Assembly: GCA_041655275.1 (NCBI GenBank)
Contig: JBBAFU010000003.1
Location: forward strand, 62,001-126,000
Reading direction: 5' to 3'
Source of the DNA: JAJYRX01 sp041655275
GTDB lineage: Bacteria > Pseudomonadota > Gammaproteobacteria > Burkholderiales > Burkholderiaceae_B
DNA length: 64,000 bases
This document shows, one piece after another, positions 34,747 through 43,080 of the stretch (its first letter is position 1; each line of letters begins with the position of its first letter). The translations under genes were made by a program, and so were the position numbers. The notes beneath the pieces were generated by a model. That model worked only from the letters and a program-made list of their open reading frames with translations. It was not told where the DNA came from and did no database searches.

Positions 34747-35589
34747 TCACACCTGCCGCACGGTCAGCCGCTGCTCGCCCAGACCATCGATTCCGAGCGT
34801 CATTACGTCACCGTCCTCCAGGAACAGGGGCGGCGTCATGCCCATGCCTACACCCGGCGGCGTGCCCGTCGTGATGACATCACCCGGATTGAGCGTCATG
34901 ATCTCGGAGACATAGGCAATGATGTGAGCCACGTCGAACACCATGGTGGCAGTGGAACCGGTCTGGCGCCGCTCCCCGTTCACATCGAGCCAGAGCCCTA
35001 GATCCTGCGGGTCAGCCACTTCATCGGCGGTGACCAGCCAGGGCCCGAGCGGCCCAAAGGTGTCATGGCTCTTGCCTTTGGTCCACTGGCCAAGGCGTTC
35101 GAGCTGAAAGGCCCGTTCGGACACATCGTTGCAGATCGCATAGCCGGCAACATGCGTCAGGGCGTCCGCAGCGCTGACATACTTGGCACGCTTGCCGATG
35201 ATGATCGCCAGCTCGACCTCCCAATCGAGCTTGGTCGACCCCCGCGGTTTCTCGACGACATCGTGCGCGCCGCAAAGACTGCCGGGCGCCTTCAGGAAAA
35301 CGATGGGTTCGCCAGGTATCGCCATGCCTGCCTCGGCCGCATGGTCGGCATAATTCAGACCAATGGCAATGAAATTCGGGCGGCCGCCCACCACCGCCCC
35401 CAGCCTTGGCTTGTCCGGCACACGCGGCAGGGATTGCACATCCAGGGCGGCGATCTTCTGCAGACTTTCGGCGCCAAGTGCCGCCCCCGACCAGTCATCC
35501 ACATGCGCGGATACATCGCGGATTTCACCCGCATCATCCAGAATGCCCGGCTTTTCCTGTCCGGGGTTGCCAAAACGTACCAATTTCAT
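34747..35589 (-). CDS. fumarylacetoacetate hydrolase-family protein
   Basis: A 280-residue FAH-fold enzyme; family members cleave or isomerise acyl-pyruvates, ureidoglycolate or 2-keto-3-deoxy sugar acids with a divalent metal. Seen: PIVFLKAPGSLCGAHD, the metal-binding LDWEVELAIIIGKRAKYV, AGYAICNDVSERAFQ and the C-terminal ITTGTPPGVGMGMTPPLFLEDGD. The exact reaction cannot be told. ATG at 35589 is preceded by AAAGGA. It follows phaC by 36 bases on the same strand and ends against the tRNA. Confidence 0.85.
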   Translation of the reverse strand: MKLVRFGNPGQEKPGILDDAGEIRDVSAHVDDWSGAALGAESLQKIAALDVQSLPRVPDKPRLGAVVGGRPNFIAIGLNYADHAAEAGMAIPGEPIVFLKAPGSLCGAHDVVEKPRGSTKLDWEVELAIIIGKRAKYVSAADALTHVAGYAICNDVSERAFQLERLGQWTKGKSHDTFGPLGPWLVTADEVADPQDLGLWLDVNGERRQTGSTATMVFDVAHIIAYVSEIMTLNPGDVITTGTPPGVGMGMTPPLFLEDGDVMTLGIDGLGEQRLTVRQV

Positions 35590-35625
35590 AGTCGAATATC
35601 CTTTAACGCTAACAAACACCAACCC

Positions 35626-37395
35626 TCACCGCTGCATCACATAGCTGCCCGGCGCATCCGCCATGACAACCTTCTTCCTGTCCTTGCCACCCATGGCGGG
35701 CGGGGCTACGGCAGTGTCACTGGCCTGCCGCTTCAGCCAGGCATCCCAGGACGGCCACCATGAGCCGTCATGCGAAGCTGCCGTCTCCAGCCAGCGGTCC
35801 GGGTCCACGTAGTTGCCGCCAGCCGGGCGGGTATTGATCTGGTGGTGCCGTCGCGGGCGCCCCGGCTCACTGACGATGCCGGCATTGTGTCCGCCGCTGG
35901 TGAGCGCGAAGGTAATCTCCGAATCATTGAGCAGATGGATCTTGTAGACCGAGCGCCAGGGCGCAACATGATCCCGCAGGGTGCCGACAACGAACATGGG
36001 CACGCGGATATCCGACACCGCCACGGGACGGCCATCCACAAGGTAGCGGCCTTCCGCAAGATCGTTGTTCATGACGATATGGCGCAGATATTCGCTGTGC
36101 ATGCGATAGGGCATGCGCGTCGTGTCGGCATTCCAGGCCATCAGGTCGATCAGGGGACGGCGGTCGCCCATCAGATATTCACGCACGCGCCGGGACCAGA
36201 TCAGATCCTGGGAGTTGAGCATCTGGAAGGAGCCCGCCATCTGCCAGCCCTCGAGATAGCCTTTGCGCCACATGCCGGCTTCCAGCCAGGCCAGCTGGCT
36301 TTCGTCGACGAAGAGCTTGATCTCGCCCGACTCACGGAAATCCGTCTCGCTGGCCAGCAAGGACAGACTCTGCAGGCGCTCATCACCGTCGCGTGCCATG
36401 GCGGCAGCGGCAATGGACAACAGGGTGCCGCCCAGGCAATAACCCACGGCCTGCACCTTGCGGTCGGGAACGATGCCGGTTACGGCATCCAGCGCCGCCA
36501 TCACGCCAAGCTCACGATAATCGTGCATTCCCAGATCCCGGTCACCGGCATCCGGATTCTTCCACGAGATGATGAATACCGTATGGCCCCGGGACACCAG
36601 ATAGCTCACCAGGGAGTTGTGCGGCGAGAGGTCGAGGATGTAGTACTTCATGATCCACGAGGGCACGATCAGCACCGGCTCGGCCTGCACTTTGGACGTG
36701 GCGGGTGCGTACTGGATGAGTTCGATCAGCCGGTTGCTGAACACCACCTTGCCGGGCGTCACGGCCACATCGCGCCCCACCTCAAAGCCCTCGGTGCCTG
36801 CCGGCGCTTCATCCGTCAGTGCACGACGCGCATCGTCCCAGGCATTCATGGCTCCCTGCACCAGGTTCATGCCGGCGCTCTGCATGGTGAGCTGCTGTAC
36901 TTCGGGGTTGGTGACGATGTAGTTGGCGGGCGAGATCATGTCCAGCCACTGGCGACCGGCAAAGTTCACCATGTCCTCGTGGTGGGGCGACACGCCGCGT
37001 ACGCCGGTGGTGGCCAGGTCCCACCACTTTTCCTGCATCAGGAAGGCCTGCTGGATAAGGTTGAAAGGCCAGCGGTGCCAGGCCGCGTCAGCAAAGCGGC
37101 GATCCTGCTCCGCCGGTTCCACACACTCGGCAGCGGGATGCGGCAGCGCCGCCGTCAGGGAGTACTGCAGGAATTCCCGCTGCATGCGCAGCGCATCCTG
37201 CCACAGGGCAAGCCGCTTGCCCGGCGAATAGGCCAGATGCAGGGCCCAGTCCGTCCACGCCAGGACGGCCGCCGTGGGCGCCATGCCACCGGTATAGCGC
37301 GTGCGTCGCGCAACGCTGGCCAGATCGATCAGATCGGCGGACAGATCCAGTGGACCGATACGCACTCTCTCATGGTTTTTCTCAGCGGATTTCAT
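35626..37395 (-). CDS. phaC: class I polyhydroxyalkanoate synthase
   Basis: Polymerises 3-hydroxyacyl-CoA into storage polyester. The 589-residue protein has the lipase-like box GYCLGG with catalytic Cys320, close to Cys319 of the Cupriavidus enzyme, followed by the conserved MAWNADTTRMPYRMH and VPMFVVGTLRDHVAPWRSVYK (Asp) and TSGGHNAGIV (His) blocks. The start at 37395 has AAAGGAG upstream. No phaA, phaB or phasin gene accompanies it; instead it is divergent from an oxidoreductase-patatin fusion and followed by the FAH-family gene. Confidence 0.95.
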   Translation of the reverse strand: MKSAEKNHERVRIGPLDLSADLIDLASVARRTRYTGGMAPTAAVLAWTDWALHLAYSPGKRLALWQDALRMQREFLQYSLTAALPHPAAECVEPAEQDRRFADAAWHRWPFNLIQQAFLMQEKWWDLATTGVRGVSPHHEDMVNFAGRQWLDMISPANYIVTNPEVQQLTMQSAGMNLVQGAMNAWDDARRALTDEAPAGTEGFEVGRDVAVTPGKVVFSNRLIELIQYAPATSKVQAEPVLIVPSWIMKYYILDLSPHNSLVSYLVSRGHTVFIISWKNPDAGDRDLGMHDYRELGVMAALDAVTGIVPDRKVQAVGYCLGGTLLSIAAAAMARDGDERLQSLSLLASETDFRESGEIKLFVDESQLAWLEAGMWRKGYLEGWQMAGSFQMLNSQDLIWSRRVREYLMGDRRPLIDLMAWNADTTRMPYRMHSEYLRHIVMNNDLAEGRYLVDGRPVAVSDIRVPMFVVGTLRDHVAPWRSVYKIHLLNDSEITFALTSGGHNAGIVSEPGRPRRHHQINTRPAGGNYVDPDRWLETAASHDGSWWPSWDAWLKRQASDTAVAPPAMGGKDRKKVVMADAPGSYVMQR

Positions 37396-37532
37396 GGCTT
37401 GGACTCCTTTCAATGCACGATGCGGACATCGGCTGATATATAAACAGTATAGGACTGTCCACGTATTGCAATGAACCGGCCCATCGAAGTTAACAGCGGG
37501 GTTAACATTGAGCCATGAAAGGAACTTCCACC
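37396..37532. promoter_or_regulatory. AT-rich divergent promoter region with inverted repeats between phaC and the fusion gene
   Basis: This gap holds a TATATA run at 37437-37442, an ACAGT-N5-ACTGT inverted repeat at 37444-37458, and two GTTAAC palindromes at 37489-37494 and 37501-37506 spaced 12 bases apart. It is clearly lower in GC than its surroundings. Exact -35/-10 pairs are not clear; the repeats are operator candidates. Confidence 0.5.
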
Positions 37533-39842
37533 ATGGAACACGCCGGCCCCGGGTCCCGCCATTCCCGCACACCGCCCGCTTCCGAGAGCGCCGACTTTGT
37601 CATCGTCGGCGGCGGCGTGGCCGCCGTCACGGCGGCCCGGACGTTGCGCAATGAAGGTGCCCGGGGTTCCATACTGATGCTGTCCGAAGAACATACCTAC
37701 CCCTATCAGCGCCCGCCGCTGACCAAGGGTTTCATGCGTGGTGTGCTGCAGGAGGCGCAGTTGCTCCAGATCGACGCACAGCAGTACGAGACCGAGGGCA
37801 TCCAAGTACAACTGGGCCGCCGAATCCGCCAGGTGGACCGCAAGCGCCATACCGTGATCGACGAAGACGGCCGGCACATCGGTTATGGAAAGCTGCTGAT
37901 CGCCACCGGGGCCCGGGCCCATCGCCTGGCGCTACCCGGCGCAGACCTCAAAGGTGTCTTCACCTTGCGCACCATCGCGGATGCCCAGGCAATCCAGGAC
38001 TGGCTCAAGCGGCATCCGGGCCCCATTGTGATCATCGGCACCAGTTTCATCGCCATGGAGCTGGCCACTTCCTTTACCCAGATGGGTCTGGATGTCAGCC
38101 TGATCGACCGCGAGGACCGTGTTTTTCCACGGATTCACTCGCCAGGGCTTTCGGCCTATTTCCTGGAACGCTGCCGGCATTTCGGCATCACGGTATGGCT
38201 CAACGAGACGCTTCAGAAGCTCCAGGGCCGCACCCGCGTCAATGCCGTGGCGACCGCATCGGGCCGCAAGCTGGAATGCAGCACCGTCATCATGGCCACC
38301 GGCACGCGGCCGCGCACCGACTTCCTGGAAGACAGCGGCCTGCCGATAGCGGATGGACTGCTGGTCGATACTTTTCTGCAGACGCCCGACCCTGATATCT
38401 TTGCCGCCGGCGATGTGGCCAGCTACCCGGACGGCCAGGGGCAACGCCAGCGCGCCATGCATTGGCAGAATGCACGTAGCCAGGGGCATACCGCCGCCCG
38501 GAATATGCTCGGCCAGCGCATTCCCTATGCCGCCGTGCTGCACTATTACTGCGACTTTCTGGACTTCAGCTTCACTTTCCTGGGCACCAGCGAAGAGGCG
38601 GATGCGCGCGAAGCGCGGGGCAGTCTGGACGAGCCGTCCTTCGCGGAATTCTATCTGCGCGACGACCGCATCATCGGACTGTTCTCCACCAACCGCCCGC
38701 CGGAGGAAACGCGCACCATCAAGACCCTCATCGGCGAAGGCAACCATCTGGGTCCGGCGCGGGCACGTCTGGGCGACCCCGGGGATGCACTCGAAGATCT
38801 GGCGCGTGCCACCATTGTGATCCTGCAGGGCGGCGCCGCCCTGGGTGCCTTCGAATGCGGCGTGCTTCAGGCCATGAACGAAGCGGGCATTGCACCCCAT
38901 GTGGTCGGCGGCGTGTCCATCGGCGCAATCAACGGCGCCATCATGGCCGGCAACCCCGATCGCTATTCAAGCGCAGTGGCGGCCTTCTGGAATGATGTGG
39001 GCGCACACGCCCCCCATCCAGTACCCGACCCCGTCAGCCACTCGCTGGCCCTGCACGGCACCCTGATGTGGGGCATTCCCGAATTCTTCCGGCCGCGGTG
39101 GATGGCGCCGCCCGTGCATGACGAATGGTGGCCTGCGCAGTGGACCAGCCTGTACGAGCTCACCCCCCTGAAAAGCCTGCTTGAGAAGTACGTGGATTTC
39201 TCTACGCTCGCCAGCAGTCCCATCCGGCTGATCATCTCTGCGGTCGACGTCGATTGCGGCGAGCAGGTCTTTTTCGACAGCCACATCGACACGCTCACGG
39301 CCGACCATGTGCTGGCCAGCTGCAGCCTGCCGCCGCTCTTTCCCTGGACAACCATCGACGGGCGCCGCTACTGGGACGGCGGCATCATCAGCAATTCACC
39401 GCTGGAGCACGTGCTCGACACCTGCGGCGCCGACAACAAGCAGGTCTTTCTCGTTGACCTGTTTCCGGGCAACCGCCCCCTGCCCACCAATCTGGCCGAG
39501 GTGATGGCACGCCGCGACCAGATCATCTACGGCGAGCGCATCCGCAATGACGCGGGCGTACGCGCACTGACCAGCGAATTCAAGGCCCTGGTGGACGAGG
39601 TGATGCTGGCGGTGGAGCCGGACATGGCGGCACGGCTTCGCCAGCGTCCCCGTTACGTGCGGTTGATGGGCCGGGGTGCCAACACCACACTCATCCGCAT
39701 CGTGAGAGACGGCTCGGCCCGCGAGCCGCTGACGGCGGCCTTTGACTTCTCCATGGCGGCCATCCAGCGTCACCGAAGGGAAGGCTATCAGATTGCCCAG
39801 CGACATCTGGCGCAGATACAGGCCGGTCCGAAAACGGACTGA
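37533..39842 (+). CDS. fusion protein: FAD/NAD ferredoxin-reductase-like domain plus patatin-like phospholipase
   Basis: A 769-residue two-part protein. Residues about 20-400 are a pyridine nucleotide-disulfide oxidoreductase of the ferredoxin reductase/AIFM3 type: FAD motif VIVGGGVAAVTAA, a second nucleotide site VIIGTSFIAMELATS, ATGTRPRTDF, the DIFAAGDVA block and a reductase C-domain. Residues about 425-765 are a patatin lipase: oxyanion loop QGGAALGAFECGV, nucleophile GVSIG (Ser462) and WDGG (Asp615). No frameshift joins them; the linker is about 25 residues. ATG at 37533 has AAAGGAA upstream; ATG at 37515, in frame, lacks a good site. Adjacency to phaC suggests a role at storage granules, as inference. 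Confidence 0.88.
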   Translation: MEHAGPGSRHSRTPPASESADFVIVGGGVAAVTAARTLRNEGARGSILMLSEEHTYPYQRPPLTKGFMRGVLQEAQLLQIDAQQYETEGIQVQLGRRIRQVDRKRHTVIDEDGRHIGYGKLLIATGARAHRLALPGADLKGVFTLRTIADAQAIQDWLKRHPGPIVIIGTSFIAMELATSFTQMGLDVSLIDREDRVFPRIHSPGLSAYFLERCRHFGITVWLNETLQKLQGRTRVNAVATASGRKLECSTVIMATGTRPRTDFLEDSGLPIADGLLVDTFLQTPDPDIFAAGDVASYPDGQGQRQRAMHWQNARSQGHTAARNMLGQRIPYAAVLHYYCDFLDFSFTFLGTSEEADAREARGSLDEPSFAEFYLRDDRIIGLFSTNRPPEETRTIKTLIGEGNHLGPARARLGDPGDALEDLARATIVILQGGAALGAFECGVLQAMNEAGIAPHVVGGVSIGAINGAIMAGNPDRYSSAVAAFWNDVGAHAPHPVPDPVSHSLALHGTLMWGIPEFFRPRWMAPPVHDEWWPAQWTSLYELTPLKSLLEKYVDFSTLASSPIRLIISAVDVDCGEQVFFDSHIDTLTADHVLASCSLPPLFPWTTIDGRRYWDGGIISNSPLEHVLDTCGADNKQVFLVDLFPGNRPLPTNLAEVMARRDQIIYGERIRNDAGVRALTSEFKALVDEVMLAVEPDMAARLRQRPRYVRLMGRGANTTLIRIVRDGSAREPLTAAFDFSMAAIQRHRREGYQIAQRHLAQIQAGPKTD

Positions 39843-39849
39843 GCATCCG

Positions 39850-40533
39850 TCAGGACGACTCGCGCGTCTCCAGCCATTGCGCCAGGCGGCGGCCCTCGAT
39901 CTCGTTATGGTGCCAGGCTGCGCGGCCGGCGGCACGCGCATCACGCGCCTCCAGCGCCGCCATCAGGGGCGCATGCTGGGCGATGATGTCTTCGGGACCG
40001 TCGGACGCATACTGGTTGCTCGTGGCGATATACAAGCGCACCTGCTGCTCCACCTGCTGGTACTGCCGTGCCAGGCGCGCATGACCGGAAAGCTCGACCA
40101 GACGGCGATGCAAATCGAAGTCGCGCTCACTGATGAGATGCATGTCGGTGCCCGGGCGGCAGGCCGCCACGAGGGCGTCGTAAGCCTTGCGCGCAGCCGG
40201 CAGCACGGTGTCATCCTCGCTTTGCGCCACCAGCGCGCTGGCGAGCCGCTCCAGAGCGCCGCGCAGGGTCCAGATTTCCCAGGCATCCGCGGCGGTCAGC
40301 GACATCAGCTGCCAGCCGACATAGGGCGTGCGCTCCACCAGGCCTTCGCCGGCAAGCCGTTGCAGCCCGGCGCGCAGCGTGGCCCGCGCAATGCCCAGCT
40401 GCTCGGCCAGGACGGTCTCGACCAGACGCGTGCCGGGCGGCACGGCGCCCGACAGGATGAAATCACGCAGGCTGTCGACCGCCAGATCCTCGATGGGGCG
40501 ACGCGGTAGCGGACGAAGCTGGTCGATGTCCAT
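39850..40533 (-). CDS. GntR-family transcriptional regulator, FCD (FadR) subfamily
   Basis: A 227-residue regulator. The N-terminal winged helix has LRDFILSGAVPPGTRLVETVLAEQLGIARATLRAGLQRLAGEGLV; the C-terminal FCD domain holds DFDLHRRLVELSGHARL and HAPLMAALEARDARAAGRAAWHH with likely metal or ligand residues. It is last in a minus-strand unit with the kinase and phospho-lyase and probably acts at the palindrome 43051-43060. It ends seven bases from the convergent fusion gene. Confidence 0.9.
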   Translation of the reverse strand: MDIDQLRPLPRRPIEDLAVDSLRDFILSGAVPPGTRLVETVLAEQLGIARATLRAGLQRLAGEGLVERTPYVGWQLMSLTAADAWEIWTLRGALERLASALVAQSEDDTVLPAARKAYDALVAACRPGTDMHLISERDFDLHRRLVELSGHARLARQYQQVEQQVRLYIATSNQYASDGPEDIIAQHAPLMAALEARDARAAGRAAWHHNEIEGRRLAQWLETRESS

Positions 40534-40539
40534 GGACGG

Positions 40540-41901
40540 TCAGCCCAGAACCTCGGCAAACGTCGCCTCCAGCGCATCGAGCAGGCGCTGCCCATGCTCG
40601 CGCTGGAAGACCAGCGGCGGGCGGATCTTGAGCACATTGGCATCGAAACCGGTGGCCGAGATCAGCACACGCCGCTCGCGCAGGCCATTCACGATGGCGG
40701 CGGCCGCCGCCGCGTCCGGTGTCTTGTCCTCGCGGTTGTTCACCAGCTCCACGCCCATGTACAGGCCGCTGCCGCGCACATCGCCCACCCGGGGGTGGCG
40801 TTCCGCAAGCGCGCGCAGGCCGTCAAGGATGAAACCGCCGATTGCTTTCGAATTCTCTACCAGACCTTCGTCGTTGATCACATCCAGCACTGCCTGGGCG
40901 GCCGCAATGGCGACGGTGTTCCCGCCAAAGGTATTGAAGTAGCGCATGTCGCGCCCGAAGGCCTCGACGATGGGGTGCATGACGGCCACACCAGCCACCG
41001 GAAAGCCGTTGCCCATGGGCTTGCCCAGGGTGACGATGTCGGGGTCCACACCATGGCGCTGGTATCCCCACAACGAGTCGCCCAGGCGACCGAAGCCGGA
41101 CTGCACCTCGTCGGCAATGAACAGGCCGCCCGCCTTGCGCACCACTTCGGCCACCGGTGCCAGCACCGTTGCCGGATGGGTGTAGATGCCATCGGACGAG
41201 AATGCGGAATCGGCAATGAAAGCGGCCACGCCATCCCCATGGCGTTCCAGATCGTAGATCTGGCGCTCGACCTGCTCGGCCATCCACTCGCCCAGCGTCT
41301 CCGCCGGCAGACGGAAGGAATCCGGCGCCGGCACCTGGCGCACCCAGGTACCCAGCGGCGAGCGCTCGCCCAGCGACGGCGAGATACCCGTGGTCAGATA
41401 GGAGTTGCCGTGGTAGGCCTCGTGCGTGATGATGACGCCGCGACGCCCCGTAAGGTGACGCGCCATGCGCAGGGCCAGATCATTGGCTTCGGAACCGGTG
41501 CAGGTGAACATCATGTGTCCATGCGCCGACAGGCTGCCGCCAAAAGTAGCCAGCAGGGCTTCCGCATAATCCAGGATGCCTTTCTGCAGATAGCGTGTGT
41601 GGGTGCACAGCTGCGCCATCTGTTCGCTGATGGCCTGCACCACACGCGGATGACCGTGACCGACGGATACGACGTTGTTGTAGGCATCCAGATACTCATT
41701 GCCCTGGCTGTCGTACAGCAGTACGCCCTCGCCGCGATACACCTCGACGGGATTCTGGTAGAACAGCCGGTAGGCCGGCCCCAGCAGACGGATGCGCCGG
41801 CGCACGGCGTCGCGCGTTTCGGCTGCCAGGCCATCGAGCTGATCGGGGTTGAAGGCGTTGACCATTTTGCCCATGGTCGGGGTCTGCGTACTGGCATCCA
41901 T
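40540..41901 (-). CDS. AGXT2-like class III PLP enzyme, probable amino-alcohol-phosphate phospho-lyase
   Basis: A 453-residue fold-type I PLP enzyme. TLGKPMGNG holds the PLP lysine (Lys294), with TCTGSEANDLALRMAR, HEAYHGNSY and FIADEVQSGFGRLG. The KPMGNG motif plus YFNTFGGN and the C-terminal NVLKIRPPLVF resemble my recollection of human AGXT2L1/AGXT2L2, which cleave phosphoethanolamine or phosphohydroxylysine to aldehyde, ammonia and phosphate, rather than true aminotransferases. The upstream kinase gene fits that. The start at 41901 gives a normal N-terminus; the longer frame overlaps the kinase. Which amino alcohol is used is unknown. Confidence 0.85.
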   Translation of the reverse strand: MDASTQTPTMGKMVNAFNPDQLDGLAAETRDAVRRRIRLLGPAYRLFYQNPVEVYRGEGVLLYDSQGNEYLDAYNNVVSVGHGHPRVVQAISEQMAQLCTHTRYLQKGILDYAEALLATFGGSLSAHGHMMFTCTGSEANDLALRMARHLTGRRGVIITHEAYHGNSYLTTGISPSLGERSPLGTWVRQVPAPDSFRLPAETLGEWMAEQVERQIYDLERHGDGVAAFIADSAFSSDGIYTHPATVLAPVAEVVRKAGGLFIADEVQSGFGRLGDSLWGYQRHGVDPDIVTLGKPMGNGFPVAGVAVMHPIVEAFGRDMRYFNTFGGNTVAIAAAQAVLDVINDEGLVENSKAIGGFILDGLRALAERHPRVGDVRGSGLYMGVELVNNREDKTPDAAAAAAIVNGLRERRVLISATGFDANVLKIRPPLVFQREHGQRLLDALEATFAEVLG

Positions 41902-41915
41902 GACTCTGTCCTGTA

Positions 41916-42983
41916 TCAAAGAAATTCGGCTGACACGGTTTCCGGCGAGCGGGCCAGGAACCAGTCCAGCTGACCCCAGCCCGGCCCGGTATTGCGCAGG
42001 ACGTAGGGTGCGTTGTGTGGCATGCGCCGGGTGCGCCACAGGGTGATCAGGCCGCGCGCGACGACGCGACCCATGACCAGATGCGGCAGCAGGCTGCGCT
42101 CCTCGGTCGTCAGGTCGGCCACCTCGAGATAACCGCGCACCAGATCATGCCCGGCCGCGAATATATCCTGATCGGGCCGCTCGGCCATATCGCGCGGCAG
42201 CTGCGCCAGCACGGCGGTGGCCAGGTCGATGGCAATGGCGGTACGCACGGCATCGCCAAAATCGATGATGCCGGTCACGAATGCCGGGTCATCGGGATTG
42301 ACCACGGTATTCGACGCGTTGAAATCGTTATGCAGCACCTGACGGCGCAGGGCGCGGATGCGCGGCATGAGCGCGCGGTAACGTGCCAGCCCCCGGGCCA
42401 GCGCGTCGCGCTGCTGCACGTCCTCGATGGCATCGAGCAGGCCCGCCAGCTGGGGCAGATGCTGCACATCCCAGGCCAGCGCACGATGATCGGCCGGATG
42501 GGAAAAATCCGCCATGGCCAGACGCAGGCGCGCCAGCGTGCGGCCCAGGATCATACGCTGTGCCGCATTGGGCGGCACATGATCCAGCGGCGTGCCTTCC
42601 ATATAGGTCAGCAACTGGAGGCAGCGTGCCTGGCCTGCGGCATCCGTGATGGGCACAATGGCGCGGCCGTCGCGGCTGCGCACCACCCGCGGCACCGGAA
42701 GCCCGGGATCGCGCCCGGCAATATGCTCGAGCAGACTGACCTGGAAATCCAGCTCGTCGGGATCTTCCATGGGATTGGCCACCTTGAGGACGTAACGCCG
42801 GCCTTCCGGGGTCTGGATGCGGTAAGTGTCGTCCTTCTCGGTGGCGAAGTGCCTGGTCTCGCCGCCGACGCCAAAATGGCGCTGTGCGAACACAACCGCC
42901 TGCGGTCCGTCCATGCTGACGAAATCCGCACCGATGGCGCCCTCCAGATCCAGATCCGATGAACGGCTCACCTCTGCTTCCAT
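41916..42983 (-). CDS. APH-family small-molecule kinase, hydroxylysine-kinase-like
   Basis: A 355-residue kinase of the aminoglycoside phosphotransferase fold. Lys67 in YVLKVAN binds ATP, the catalytic loop is HNDFNASN (His218, Asp220, Asn225) and DFGD near 241 is the metal site. The arrangement matches hydroxylysine kinase (AGPHD1/HYKK) and bacterial amino-alcohol kinases. It sits 14 bases before the phospho-lyase gene, so it likely makes that enzyme's phosphorylated substrate. AAGGA precedes the ATG at 42983; upstream in-frame starts would run into the divergent amidase. An antibiotic-resistance role is not suggested. Confidence 0.83.
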   Translation of the reverse strand: MEAEVSRSSDLDLEGAIGADFVSMDGPQAVVFAQRHFGVGGETRHFATEKDDTYRIQTPEGRRYVLKVANPMEDPDELDFQVSLLEHIAGRDPGLPVPRVVRSRDGRAIVPITDAAGQARCLQLLTYMEGTPLDHVPPNAAQRMILGRTLARLRLAMADFSHPADHRALAWDVQHLPQLAGLLDAIEDVQQRDALARGLARYRALMPRIRALRRQVLHNDFNASNTVVNPDDPAFVTGIIDFGDAVRTAIAIDLATAVLAQLPRDMAERPDQDIFAAGHDLVRGYLEVADLTTEERSLLPHLVMGRVVARGLITLWRTRRMPHNAPYVLRNTGPGWGQLDWFLARSPETVSAEFL

Positions 42984-43010
42984 AACCCCAATCCTTGCAC
43001 GGAATAATGC

Positions 43011-43039
43011 TTGCTGATAGCCACAAGCGCTATTATTAT
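43011..43039 (+). promoter_or_regulatory. predicted sigma70-type promoter of the amidase operon
   Basis: TTGCTG (43011-43016), a 17-base spacer and TATTAT (43034-43039) form a good promoter facing the amidase gene; transcription would begin near 43046, just before the palindrome. Confidence 0.6.
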
Positions 43040-43060
43040 CCATGTGACGATTGTCGACAA
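43033..43060 (-). promoter_or_regulatory. predicted promoter of the kinase operon, overlapping the amidase promoter
   Basis: On the minus strand, TTGTCG (43060-43055), a 16-base spacer and TAATAA (43038-43033) face the kinase gene. The -35 lies inside the palindrome TTGTCGACAA. Confidence 0.45.
43051..43060. promoter_or_regulatory. perfect palindrome TTGTCGACAA, candidate GntR (FCD) operator
   Basis: This 10-base palindrome covers the -35 of the kinase promoter and the initial transcribed region of the amidase promoter. FCD-type GntR regulators commonly bind TTGT-N2-ACAA-like palindromes, and such a regulator is encoded in the kinase operon. Binding here would repress both directions. Confidence 0.6.
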
Positions 43061-43080
43061 CCAACAAACGAAGGCAAGAT

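Noticed and set aside
35770..37443. A 557-codon plus-strand frame opposite phaC
   Set aside because: PhaC on the minus strand has its full catalytic triad and ribosome site; the plus frame has no motif.
41916..42983. Aminoglycoside resistance phosphotransferase
   Set aside because: The fold is shared, but the adjacent AGXT2-like phospho-lyase and catabolic setting fit a metabolic amino-alcohol kinase.
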